From contig NC_085112.1 in NCBI RefSeq assembly GCF_030269925.1, forward strand, positions 4,713,501-4,777,500: a DNA stretch of 64,000 nt, read 5' to 3'. This document shows, piece after piece, positions 47,501 to 56,450 of this stretch (position 1 is its first letter; each line of letters starts with the position of its first letter). The notes under the pieces were generated by a model. The model worked only from the letters and a program-made list of their open reading frames with translations. It searched no databases and was not told the origin of the DNA. This DNA is from Bombyx mori (Eukaryota > Arthropoda > Insecta > Lepidoptera > Bombycidae). Position numbers and translations under genes: made by a program.

Positions 47501-50500
47501 AGACCTCTCTGTCCACTTTCGTCAGATCCCTCCGATTTTGAGCCACTAACAGCTGGCCACTTTCTTATTGGCCGTCCACTCGCCGCTCTCCCTGAGCCAT
47601 CTTTTGATGATAGGCCATTATCAGCTCTTAAGCGTTTTCAGCTCATCCAAGCTCTCTCTCAGCGTTTTTGGACTCTGTGGACCAAATCCTATCTCCATAC
47701 CCTCCAAACCCGCTCCAAATGGCTTTCCACATCCTCACCTCCTCAAGTTGGAGAGCTCGTCCTCATCAAAGAGGACAATCAGCCCCCGCTGCAATGGAAA
47801 CTTGGAAGGATTATCCGCACGTTACCCGGCAAGGATGGAGTGATCAGAGTCGTGGATTTGGACACGAAGCATGGAAGTCTGCGGAGACCTGTGTTCAAGT
47901 TAGCCAGGTTGCCGCTGGATTCAGCACATGAAGAAGTTCAGCCCCGGCCGCCCCAGGATGTTCGCGCGACAGCGCGACGTTTGTAAATGTTCGGCTCAAC
48001 TCGGGTGCCGTCGCCCGTACGCACCCCGCACCTCTCATAACAGTGCGGTACATGACGGCACGCGGAGATACGCTCGTTCGATATTGAGTAAATTGTGCGC
48101 GCGCGCCTTTCGTATATACTAAGTAAAAGGTTGAGTGTGAACCGGTGAAAAGGTGTATGTGCCACCCATCGCAGAGGAACACCACTACGACCGTGATAGT
48201 GCCAGCATCAGCCTCCAAGTAAGTCCCGTTTTCCTACCTACCCTTTCGTGTCCGCTCATTCTCCGCAGAGTTCATGTGCTCCCTTTCAGCTCATCAGCTC
48301 ACGTTTAAGGTGACGCTCACCTGCGTCACCAGATATGAAGAAGCGGACTTTGACTCTATTGCATGCACGTGTTTTGTTTCTAAGAATTAGAAAAGACCCT
48401 ACACTAAACTAAATCCTATTGTTTTCTTTCCTGATTTTAATAGCCATTGAAGACAGATGTGGATACCTATTCAAATTGTTTACAATACAGCTTAGCCGGT
48501 CGTTCTAACAGATCTAATTCTCCGAAATATTAGTTAAATGTGGTCGTTTTATGAGGTATGTCGTTATAAGCAATGTCGTATAAAGCAATGTTTTTAATAA
48601 GGCAGTCATATGGCATTCAGCCGGGACCTTTGTTCTAGGTTATTATAACCGGCATGTTGTTCTAAACGATGTCGCAGTAAACGGTTTTGACTGTATATCA
48701 TATAGGTATATAACTATATATATTTCGGAGACGGTCATAGTTTGGTAGCTAAACGAAACGCATCACGATTCCCGATAGGTGGCAGCACGATCGCGATCTT
48801 GTCGGAACTCGGCTAAGTTCGTGCTACAACAGAGCCAAGCCGATGGAGGCGCATAGACGTCATTATACACTTACCAACCAGCCTTCTTGAAGAGCGGTGC
48901 CTCCGTCCTATGAACTGTCATTCGTTTTCGTTTGCTAGCGTCAAGAGAAGATTTCTAAATTGTTCTAAGACAACAAACGTGATTGGTGTACTTAATATTT
49001 CTCTTAGCTCGATCACCCTATTCGCCCCTATGATGTCTGACGACGGTGTTAATATAGTGGTTTCTCCGACATGTTTAAATGTGTGCCTTTATTTTATTTT
49101 ATTGCTTAGATGGGTGGGTGGACGAGCTCACAGCCCACCTGGTGTTAAGTGGTTACTGGAGACCATAGACATCTACGACGTAAATGCGCCACCCACCTTG
49201 AGATATAAGTTCACAGTATAGTTACAACGGCTGCCCCACCCTTCAAACCGAAACGCATTACTGCTTCACGGCAGAAAATAGGCGGGGTGGTAGTACCTAC
49301 CCGTGCGGACTCACAAGAGGTCCTACCACCAGTCAATGTAACGTGACCAAAATCAAGTGATGCTCAGTCTCTTCTGTTGCGAGGTTCTATTTCCCTTTCA
49401 AGAACGGTCTGCTCACACCATGAATGGTTATGAAAAAGAATATTGAACAAAAACCACTAAAGACCTATTGATAGTGGTTGTCAATGTTAATTCAAAGGAT
49501 GAAATTTTAAGATAACACTACATGGCTTTTTTATTTATTTCAGGTACTATTACTATTTATACTTCATGGTAGCATTTCTGATACCGGTATTCGTACCTAT
49601 CTACTTCTTCAACGAGCACTGGTTGTCATCATTCCTCGTATGTTACTGTGCTCGATATATATTACAATTGAATTTAACTTGGCTGGTCAATAGTGCGGCT
49701 CATATGTACGGCACTAGGCCATACGATAGGTAATATTTACACAATTTGTTTCTATATTGTTTATTAATATGTATGTTGTATGTACGATTGATTGGATTGG
49801 AAACTTTAAATTCAATTTTCGACCATTATCTAATTATTTCTGAATCATTTTGTAATTTTGAATTAATATGTTCTTCTGATAACAATACAATAATATGGTA
49901 CCATTTAATTGGTATTGCTAACCCACACGGGTGAGTTGTGTTGGCCTCAAACTCATCCCACTATCTAATTCAATTAAAATCGAGCTGGTCTCTTAATGAA
50001 CTTGAAACATACGCAAAATAATTTTGAACTGGCTACGAATTCTCTTAAAATGAAATAATATTTAATCTAACTGGATTTATATTAAGTGTGTTTTTTTATT
50101 ACATACCCTAACCTACGCCAGGGGTTTTATGAAATGTGTTTTAGTTAGAATAGTTTTAAAGATTAACATAATAATTGCTCCATCATTCAAGATCCCATTA
50201 CAGCAACAGTCGATGAAAGAGAGAGAGTGCCTATGAGCACAACAGTCCTGCAGACACTGTCTTTAGTGAAGTTATCACATACGATAGAGCGCACTGCAAT
50301 TGCTTAATATTTATTTGAATGACTTAATATTTTAGGAAACTCCAGCCGGTTGAATCCTGGTTTGTGTCGTGTATTAGCTTAGGCGAGGGCTGGCACAATT
50401 ACCACCACGCCTTCCCGTGGGACTACAAGGCAGCCGAGGAATCTATGCATTTCAACTGCAACGCTACTATAATAAGATTCTTCGAACGAATTGGCTTGGC

Positions 50501-50910
50501 TTACGACTTGAAGACAGCTTCTCCCGATATGGTAATGAATTAGAAATTTAAATTAATGAAATGTTAAAGATCTAGGAATAAAGTATGGATCTTAAATAAT
50601 TAATTATCCACATATGTACACGCTATTAATATTATTAATAAAACTACGTACGTATCCAGTCTAAGCGTAATGCAAAATATTCCAGATAAGAAACAGAATT
50701 CTGCGCTCCGGTGATGGAACCCACTATGTGCTGGGCAACGACAAAGCCAAGTCAGCGGTCAGCGCTATCGGTCCTCTTCATCCTCTGAACCCAACATACA
50801 ACAGCACATTAAAATCCCCTGACGCAATCCTCAAACCTGAAGGCCTCCCGTTGTTCCACGAAAACGACGTTCTCATTAGTGATGTTATAAGAGGAAATAT
50901 TGCTGAATAA
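38571..50910 (+). CDS. Acyl-CoA desaturase 1, complete (384 aa, 6 exons)
   Basis: ER membrane fatty-acyl-CoA desaturase that inserts a double bond in fatty acyl-CoA using cytochrome b5 electrons. In moths such enzymes serve lipid metabolism and pheromone synthesis. Coding exons: 38571-38781, 38859-38989, 39058-39263, 49544-49729, 50336-50531, 50686-50910; all junctions are GT/AG and in frame. Histidine boxes: HRLFTH (87-92), HRLHH (124-128) within RDHRLHHRYSDTDADPHN, and HNYHH (265-269), plus the NSAAH segment (232-236). After RPYDR the four-residue lepidopteran signature position reads QPVE (248-251). Four hydrophobic segments are visible. Start ATG 38571 matches the second copy. The N-terminus is Asn-rich and longer than the boxes require. 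Intron 3 is 10.3 kb and carries a Helitron-like element, a BEL/Pao composite and a SINE. Regiospecificity cannot be read from sequence. Confidence 0.94.
39709..39990 (-). mobile_element. Helitron-like non-autonomous element, copy 2
   Basis: Nearly identical to 38153-38456: CTAG plus 'ctgacccggcagacttcg' at one end, 'ccagccgttttcgagtttta' and a short TA tract at the other. Same orientation, 1.5 kb away, inside desaturase 1 intron 3. Confidence 0.75.
40458..40577 (+). repeat. Partial LTR (outer left)
   Basis: It begins TGTTCGCGCGAC exactly like the full LTRs and follows them up to 'gatacgctcgtt', where it stops about 120 bp in. It is followed by 15 bp of unmatched filler. The rest of this LTR and most of the first internal region are deleted. 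Confidence 0.9.
40593..41128 (+). pseudogene. Duplicated 3' end of BEL/Pao pol
   Basis: This matches 47423-47958 at a constant offset of 6830 bp with one difference noticed (A at 40752 against G at 47582). It holds only the integrase C-terminal part, so it is a truncated first unit sharing the LTR at 41129. Confidence 0.9.
41129..41501 (+). repeat. BEL/Pao 5' LTR (373 bp)
   Basis: It begins TGTTCGC and ends CGTCACCA, so it has TG...CA ends. It is followed by 'ttttttggtccttcgagc', a candidate primer binding site. It appears identical to 47959-48331. Confidence 0.92.
42312..43679 (+). pseudogene. BEL/Pao gag-like ORF
   Basis: A 455-codon frame starting at ATG 42312. The N-terminal half is helical and charged, with WPSFITIFKSL in the middle, as in Pao-type gag. 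The C-terminal part carries zinc-knuckle cysteine clusters: YCPYCNTKGHKLITC, CQCCLGPHYENEC and CKECGSANHH. Pao elements normally make one gag-pol polyprotein. Here the gag frame stops at 43677-43679 while the coding pattern continues in another frame, so a frameshift near 43.66 kb has separated gag from pol. Probably inactive as it stands. Confidence 0.85.
43946..47986 (+). CDS. BEL/Pao pol polyprotein (open from 43946)
   Basis: 1346 codons read without a stop. Domains in order: aspartic protease with LLDCGS (about residue 55; Pao-type DCGS rather than DTGS), reverse transcriptase with VFSTDICMMF (about 395) and the active-site FVDDIL (about 473), RNase H with HGFADASEAG (about 648) and PKMELSA, integrase zinc motif HYHRINCHPG...CIRC (about 958-1000), and integrase core residues in STDFAGPF (about 1030), VRSDCGTNYVG (about 1094) and GGLHEIAVKS (about 1145). 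The frame ends 28 nt inside the 3' LTR. The upstream coding frame is interrupted by a TGA at 43895-43897 and is out of frame with gag. Confidence 0.9.
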   Translation: MHTHTTHTRPTVSTQTITSAQHENHNPNTPILLPTVTLEIADVHGQFQRARALLDCGSMVTLITQRMARTLQLPLKNTSLQISGVGNQHTQYSKASIKIVCRPTHSETPTITATAHILKHVTGYLPLGKVQNISHMVDQSTIPLADQGYHTPAPIDLLLGSDILGQVLDGTKVSLGPGRPIAFGTIFDFTLLGPIHDLYTALVSKTESAHIVSAQPELEVSTHDIRKSLEKFWESEEPQLHVETTPLQDQCEEIFHTTTTRKPSGQYTVTLPFLHNMPELGSTHAIALRRFLNLEKKLQADPYLRVKYIDFMADYQKLGHMSPCHPSTFAHKPHFYIPHHGIFKSGSDKLRTVFDGSCKSSNGVSLNDCLHTGPALQQDIVDIILSFRTHPVVFSTDICMMFRNILIHPDQRRYQLILWRSSPDQPLLTYALNTVTYGLRSSPYHAIRTLIQLADDEGHRYPAAAQVLRKSIFVDDILTGHDSVVKAQALQNDLINLLALGGFQLSKWTSNCPQLLERFPDDQCDMPKDFAISPDSNSIKVLGIQWIPQSDELTYRISLPSIKQITKRSILSTVASLYDPNGWVTPVIFRAKLLLQKLWLLKLEWDEHTPVEVQTEWNRISQDLPQLSTLRLPRLICTNKLKSTYSLHGFADASEAGFAAVIYLHELDEHRCVNVYLVIAKSRVAPVKNRLTIPKMELSAASLLTQLMIRVSTQLLSHITIKQHICWSDSTIVLAWLNTPPHRLQVFEANRVAKITSNPITSTWKHVPTNLNPADCASRGISAQSLSAHGLWWSPSWLKEPPDTWPKMPPALGHHALPGLKPKKVPAHIAVPDLDLDLLTRFSSLDKLVGVTACIKRFIFNCRHNSTDRCSGPLTVGERRDALLFWVRSVQHNEFAEDIYRLQAGKICTVRLQRLSPLMKDDLLRVGGRLTHAPIRYDAQHPLVLPSSSPLVDLIVDHYHRINCHPGADTLHAILRQQFWILSARRVIRHRVYKCIRCFRYRAQARAPLMADLPADRVTPQPVFSQVSTDFAGPFLIKSSTLRNAKLMKAYFCIFVCLSTKAVHLELVSSLSTEAFLAAMQRFVSRRGTPALVRSDCGTNYVGAKNHLIEVQDFLAQNNDTITHRLANQHITWLLQPPTGPWFGGLHEIAVKSTKKLLYHVIGEQHLTFEEFSTLLTRVEAVLNSRPLCPLSSDPSDFEPLTAGHFLIGRPLAALPEPSFDDRPLSALKRFQLIQALSQRFWTLWTKSYLHTLQTRSKWLSTSSPPQVGELVLIKEDNQPPLQWKLGRIIRTLPGKDGVIRVVDLDTKHGSLRRPVFKLARLPLDSAHEEVQPRPPQDVRATARRL
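47959..48331 (+). repeat. BEL/Pao 3' LTR (373 bp)
   Basis: TG...CA ends, the same length as and by eye the same sequence as 41129-41501. It is directly followed by the GATAT target duplication and then by intron sequence. Confidence 0.92.
49092..49335 (-). repeat. Bm1-type SINE, 3' half
   Basis: Minus orientation, from 'attgcttagatgggtgggtgg' (with a 4-bp duplication) to 'ggtcctaccaccagt'. It lies in desaturase 1 intron 3, about 210 bp before exon 4, and is absent from the matching place in desaturase 2. Confidence 0.88.
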
Positions 50911-51085
50911 TTTACATATTCTGTTTTTTATTTTATTTATGTATTTAGATTAATAAATAATAAAATAAAATATTTATTTTTTATTTATTAGTGATGTTAT
51001 AAGAGGAAATATTGCTGGATAATATACATATTAATTCTGTTTTTTATTTTATTTTTGTATTTAGATTAGTATAACGCCTCGAATA
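50876..51085 (+). repeat. Tandem duplication of the desaturase 1 coding end
   Basis: The stretch 'agtgatgttataagaggaaatattgctg.ataat..acatatt' plus the following T-rich tail occurs at 50878 and again about 111 bp later. The first copy contains the real stop (50908-50910). The second would encode SDVIRGNIAG and stop, but is outside the reading frame of the gene. AATAAA at 50952-50957 lies between them. Confidence 0.8.
50952..50957 (+). terminator. Candidate poly(A) signal of desaturase 1
   Basis: AATAAA, followed by overlapping A/T repeats, 42 bp after the stop codon. The duplicated 3' tail downstream lacks an obvious perfect AATAAA, so this is the best candidate. Confidence 0.5.
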
Positions 51086-51437
51086 ATATGATATAAGATG
51101 TGAAGTTATTTAAATGCTTGGCGCAATTGGTGAAAGAAGTTACATATTTGAATTTACAAACTTAATGACTTAATTATTACTTGATATAGTTTATATAAAA
51201 TAAATTACACATTTGTACTTTCCGTTCATTTTAAAGAAAACAAAGTCTTATGCTAATTAAAAATCGAAAATTCCCCAGATACATTTTTGCTCACCGAGAC
51301 CGCAACTAAGTCAATTAATAAAATTATTTACACAAAATGAAAATACCCGAATGTTTTTTGTTGTTCTGTTAACTTTTTACTATGCCTACATTGATTGAAC
51401 CAATATTCAGATAAGTAGGTATATAGACTATATAACA

Positions 51438-51775
51438 TTGCAACATAAAATTGAAACTGAAAAATGCAAAGCTATCTCTATAGTCTCCGCGGTACGGCAG
51501 TCAGACCGCCTGGGCGGTCCCCCTGTTATCCCGGGACACCTCACCGGGTCGGAACGTGATACACTGCAAATCAAGTTGCTCTTCCACAGAACGTCTGACG
51601 ACGACTGCCACTGCTTGGAAATTGCCTTCTCACAAGGTCCGGAGGGTTGAATGCCCTCCTCAGTTTCCCAACTTCGCGGCGGCAGGGTGCCGAGAAGGAA
51701 CACGAGCACTCTTTCTCCCGTTCCATTGCCTCCTTCCCAGAAGGTCTGCCACAACGTTTGATCACTATTCACGAG
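51438..51775 (-). mobile_element. R1-clade LINE fragment
   Basis: A GC-rich island. Its minus-strand frames (…GKEAMEREKECSCSFSAPC…) resemble the KEAAERERE segment at the C-terminus of the LINE at 54171-54902, and 'gcggtacggcag.cagaccgcc' resembles 53950-54000. Heavily decayed. Confidence 0.55.
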
Positions 51776-52087
51776 TCTCGTCGGAGTTTCGGTCTGAAAA
51801 TTATAGTGACAAAAAGACGGAAATGATTTATTTATTTATCCACGGTTCAGAGGCACTGATCATAAAACTGTAACTAACTAATACTTAAGCAGGTCAATAC
51901 ATTCCGTTGTCGGGGGAGCACTATAGCATCAAAGTGCGACCTTGATGCTGAAACTAACTGTAAGTTGGATTGAAGCCGCAGTTGCGGTGTGCGGCAGACT
52001 GGACCACCAGGTTTTCACCTCACATCACCTGAAAACGATTAACAAAATTGACATTTACACTGGGATATTGCTGCTGAACTGTAGAGT

Positions 52088-52322
52088 ATTTTTATTTTTT
52101 TATTGCTTAATTGGGTGGACGAGCTCCCAGCCCACCTGGTATTACGTAGTTACTAAAGCCCATAGACATTAACAACGTAAATGCGCTACTCACCTTGAAA
52201 TGTAAGTTCTAAGGTCTCAGTATAGTTACAACGGCTGCCCCACCCTTCAAGCCGAAATGCATTACTGCTTCACGGCAGAAACAGGCAGGGTGGTGGTGCG
52301 GACTCACAAGAGGTCCTACCAA
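52088..52322 (-). repeat. Bm1-type SINE, 3' half
   Basis: Minus orientation: 'attgcttaattgggtggacg' to 'cacaagaggtcctaccaatg'. Confidence 0.85.
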
Positions 52323-52534
52323 TGGACAGCATACCGCTGCCACATACGGTCGCTTAACCGTTTCGACCTGAAATATCTGCGTAGAATATAAGTAAGACAG
52401 TAGTAACAAATAGTCAAACCAAAACAAATATTCAATTGAAACGAAAATAAAATCAAACCTTATAACACTCAAAAGATTTAAACTTAATTAATAATTTATT
52501 CAGCGTCTTCTCGGGTACTGAACTTGCCCTACTG

Positions 52535-52870
52535 TTCTTGGTGCTCCCTGACATACATCCATACTGAGATGTGTTTAAAAAATATTTCAAAAACAATTTC
52601 ATTTCTAATGTACTACTGGTGATAGAGCATCATGTGAGCCTATACCACTCCGCCTATTTCTGCTGTTACGCAGGAATGCTATTCAGTGTGAAGAGTGAGG
52701 CAACCCTTTGCTATTTATAAAATTGAGACTTACAATAAATGGATGATCGAGTCCACGGTGCATCGTGTGTTTGATCGCTGTCATACCTCGCGTGATTGTG
52801 CTCTTTAAGCCCATCGTGTGCTTAGTACGTATTTCCTAATAAAGGTTAGTAACTGTTTTGTAACTTAAGG
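52535..52870. repeat. Unnamed old dispersed repeat
   Basis: Second clear copy of the repeat at 36941-37260: 'cttggtgctccctgacatac', 'gagtccacggtgcatcgtgtg', 'tatttcctaataaaggttag'. It runs directly into a BMC1-type LINE end in both places. Confidence 0.6.
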
Positions 52871-53150
52871 TGCTTTTAGACTTCTAAAGCACCGTCCTCG
52901 TCGAACTCGTCAATTACGACGAAGAGTTCGACGAGCGAACTAACCAAAAGACACAGCCCACTGAGTTTCTCGCCGGATCTTCTCAGTGTGTCGCGATTCC
53001 GATCCGGTAGTAGATTCTACGGAGCACTGCTCTTGCTAGGGCTTGTGTTAGCAAATCCTCTCATGTTGAGCCCGCACGCTCACCTACTCGTTCGAGCGTA
53101 GCTGAAATAGCCCCCTAGGCTACCAGGGAATAGTTAGGGGAATAAAAAAA
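52871..53150 (+). mobile_element. BMC1/jockey-type LINE 3' end
   Basis: It contains 'tttctcgccggatcttctcag', 'ccgatccggtagtagattct' and a short A-run after 'taccagggaatagttagggg'. 5'-truncated. Confidence 0.75.
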
Positions 53151-53631
53151 ACGCAATAAAATATATTTTACACTATTTTCAATTTAAATTTATTAAAATT
53201 TATTTTCTATTTTTTGAAGTTGAATCTTACATAAAGCGTGTTTGTTAGTTTTTTTGAAAATATTATTTATTTTTTTAAATATATTTTATTTCGAATTGAA
53301 ATATTCGACGTGCTCGCGATTTCGATCACGTCGATACTAGGACAACACTAAATTAAATCGAGTCACGCAGCCCCCGCGCCGCCCACCCTCCCTCTCTTGA
53401 GACACGAGGGGTACGATTCCACGAGTATCGACATGTCTCCTAACGCAAGGAATGAAATTATACTGCTGTAGGTGCGTTAATCCATCAAATTTTTTTTTTA
53501 TTTCCTTGAATTCAACTTAAACAGGAAGCAAAAACGTATATTTGTCTTAATCATACTTAAAGAACTGTACACGTTAGAGCCTCCCGCAAGGAGTGAAACA
53601 GCATAATTATAGTCAACGCACAATAAAAAAG

Positions 53632-55800
53632 TTTTTTTTTTTTTTTTTTTTTTTTTCGGGTAGAGGGCCGAACCTCCTACGAGGTCCCCGCGCAAAAGGG
53701 GCGCGCGGGGTATGTGAGACTCAACGATCTGCATGGTGTTGTGAGCAGACCGCGGGCCCAAGGATTTTAGAGCCCACCCACTAAACGACTCCTCTGCACT
53801 CTTACACCCGACGTCCGATCCCCTCCGAGGTCAGAACCCGGATGAGGTAGGGGGGCTACCGCGGTCAACACTACAACCAGACGGCGCGGCTCACCCCAAG
53901 GACGCCCAGCCGACGGAGCCTTCGAGGCGAATCGAAGGCTCTAAAACGTCGGCCGTCTCGGTACGGCAGCCCGTCGGGCCGCCCAGACGGTGCCGCTGGT
54001 GTCCCGGAATACCCCGCTGGACCAGAACCAGCCTGCCGGGTCGGGACGCGATACACCGTCGACCGGTCGCTCTAATCACTCCACGGCAGCGCGCTAGAGT
54101 GCTGGTAGCGCGCCGCGCGGCCTCACCCCCTCAGGTCGCCCCTTGACCTTCACCGGGGGGAGGCCGCTACCTACAGGGGCCGGGACGTACGGGCGTATTC
54201 CCGCCTCCGGCCCCCGGCTCGACGGCGACGGATCGGTGCGGAAAGGGAAGAGCTCTCCCTCTCTCGCTCCGCCGCCTCCTTCTGCGAGATGGTGGACTCG
54301 CAGAAGTCGAGCATCGCCTTCCAGGACGCGTCGCTGCCGAGCATCGTAGCCACGACGCGCGGCAGCGAGAGGTCCTCTCCTATGACCGCGACGAGGGCGG
54401 CGCGTTGCTCGTCGAATCCAGAGCAACGCGCCAATGTATGTTCCGCTGTGTCATCCTCGTCGCGATCAGCGCAGTGGTGGCACTGCGCCGTCGGTTCCCT
54501 TCCGGCTATTTTGAAAAGGTACCGGCCAAAACAACCATGGCCGGTCAACATTTGCGTCAGCCGGAAGGTGAGGCATCCGCGGTCGCGGCCCACCCAGTCC
54601 GCGAGAACCGGGCGGACCGCCTCGACGGTACGGAGGCCGGCCGACGGGTCCGCCAAGCGGCGAGACCACGCCTCCAGCACGGCAATAAAAAAGTCCTGCA
54701 TGAGACCTTTTTTTTGGTCAGGAGGAAATCCCCGGACTTCCGCCTTCCACTGGAGATGGAGGGTGGAGCATGTCAGAGTAGAACTGACTAAAACCTCCTG
54801 TCGCTCAACAACCAACGTCCAAACCTCGTATGAGACAGAACTCATGAAAAAGCAAAGGGGGGCAAGCGAAGCGCTTAGTGCAGAGCACATCTCTCCCATC
54901 ACCCTCCCCCTCGGGACGCCGGACAGGCGGTCGTCGGCGCCACGACCACCAGCCCTGTCGGTCGGCAGGCTATCCGAAGCCCGCCTAGAGGGCGCCGGTT
55001 AGAGTGAATTGGGCAGAAGCCGGCTTAACGCACCGGCCACCCCTAACAAACGAGGGACCAGGTTCTGAAAGTGAGCACGGAAGGTCCAACGACTGTCCAG
55101 AATGAGACCGAGGTACTTTAACTGCACCCGACCCCGATACGGACGCTTCCAACCACGATATGGACATCGACAGATTGCACTGTCGGGGGCCTGTGGAACC
55201 ACATGGCCTCGGATTTACTGAGCGCCACGTCGAGGCCCAATCTCCTGATTTTGTCGACGACATGCGCCACCCTAGCGGTAGCAAGACGGGGAGACTCAGC
55301 AAAACTCCCCCCCCGGGCCACGACCAACGTGTCGTCTGCGTAGCAGATTAAGCGCGGGCCCGGGAGGAGGGCACCTCTCAGCACCTAGTCATACCCGATA
55401 TTCCACAAAAGGGGGCCGAGCACCGACCCCTGTGAAACACCGCACACGACCGGGAACCGGTGCAGGATCCAGGTGTCCAGTACACGTGACCGATCTGTCC
55501 TCCAAGTAAGAACCCACCAGCCGGTAAAAGTAGGGGGGCACTCCATGTCGTTCCAGCGCCCCCCTATCACGGACCAAGGCAGGGTGTTAAGCGCATTGGC
55601 AATATAGAGCGACACCGCCAAAGCCACCCCACCCCTGGAGACGGTCCGAGAGGGTCCGCACGCGAAGGATTACGTCTACCGTTGAGCGGCCCTCTCGGAA
55701 GCCATACTGCTCTGCCGACAGATTGGGTCCCACCCTGACCGGATGCTGGATGATGCGGGCCGCCAGAACGCGTTCCAGCTGCTTGCCCACCTCATCCTCA
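53632..55800 (-). pseudogene. R1-clade LINE, 5'-truncated with poly(A) tail
   Basis: Read on the minus strand from 55800: LSAEQYGFREGRSTVD (RT), VSLYIANALNTLPWSV, GVSQGSVLGPLLWNIGYD, the catalytic YADDTLVVARGG, and VDKIRRLGLDVALSKSEA. After a nested insertion (54703-55000) comes the C-terminus with the cysteine-histidine motif CHHC..DDTAEHTLARC and QKEAAERERE. A 3' UTR follows, ending in about 25 T (A on the minus strand) at 53632-53656. The RT part is split over three frames. The order of motifs is that of R1-clade ORF2; frameshifts and a missing thumb region make it dead. Confidence 0.85.
54703..55000 (-). mobile_element. Nested LINE 3' UTR insertion
   Basis: About 300 bp that also forms the 3' UTR at 57378-57676 and 60345-60640 (shared 'ctcctgtcgctcaacaac' and 'ccctcgggacgccggac'). 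It ends in an A-run on the minus strand (54708-54715). Here it separates the RT part from the C-terminal part of the host LINE. Confidence 0.8.
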
Positions 55801-55829
55801 TTTGTAATGATGTACTGAAACTAATGTAT

Positions 55830-56450
55830 AAGTATATACTACTAGTAAATCTGGTTCCACTACGTTGTGACATTGATTAATTGTGTAATAAACATCGAAA
55901 TCTTGAAACCTACCCTGGAGGGCCAACCATTACTGTACCAAGTTTCATTAAATTAGATGCACGGTACAGGAACCCATTGGGGACAAACATTCATCGATAT
56001 TGTAATTTATCATACACACTAACTAATTGTAGCATAAATGAAGAAACATTAAGGCTTTGAACACAGCGCCATGGCGCTGGCTTTCTTATCTAAGATACTT
56101 ACCCAACTCAGACACTAAAGCACCATGTTGACAAGATAACTTACGCCGTCAACTGTTAGAAAGTCATAGAGCTCACATATTATAATAACTACATATAAAA
56201 TTAATATAGTTGCAACAAATAATAATATGAATATTAATGGAGAACCTAACTACCTCTGTTCCATCTCTCAAGCTGGAACAAAAAACATTTTAAAAAATTC
56301 GTTAATAATCGTATTTGGAGTTCATCCCGGTCAAACATCGTGACACGGCAATGTTTTTTTAAATAAAAAACTATTATAAATGAGCATTCGATCCTCAACT
56401 TTAGTATTCGAATAAGAATTGATGCAAAACAGTGGTGCATTAACACGAAA
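55830..56450 (+). promoter_or_regulatory. Duplicated 5' flank of desaturase 2
   Basis: This stretch aligns with 37860-38570 upstream of desaturase 1: shared 'gagttcatccc', 'acctgggacaa' variants and 'gtattcgaataagaatt.atcca'. The tandem duplication therefore took the proximal upstream region with it. The Helitron-like element present upstream of desaturase 1 is absent here. Confidence 0.65.

Larger units (their letters stand above)
40453..48336 (+). mobile_element. BEL/Pao LTR retrotransposon composite with 5-bp TSD
   Basis: Outermost limits of an insertion in desaturase 1 intron 3. GATAT stands at 40453-40457 and again at 48332-48336, so it is the target duplication. Between them lie a partial LTR (40458-40577), 15 bp of filler (40578-40592), a 3' pol fragment (40593-41128), a full LTR (41129-41501), the internal region, and a full LTR (47959-48331). 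A 'tggtccttcgag' stretch just after the middle LTR is a candidate primer binding site. The two full LTRs are the same length (373 bp) and appear identical by eye, so the insertion is young. Confidence 0.92.

Noticed and set aside
54289..55002. 237-codon plus-strand ORF
   Set aside because: Antisense of the R1-clade LINE ORF2 C-terminus and nested 3' UTR; the high GC content removes stops.
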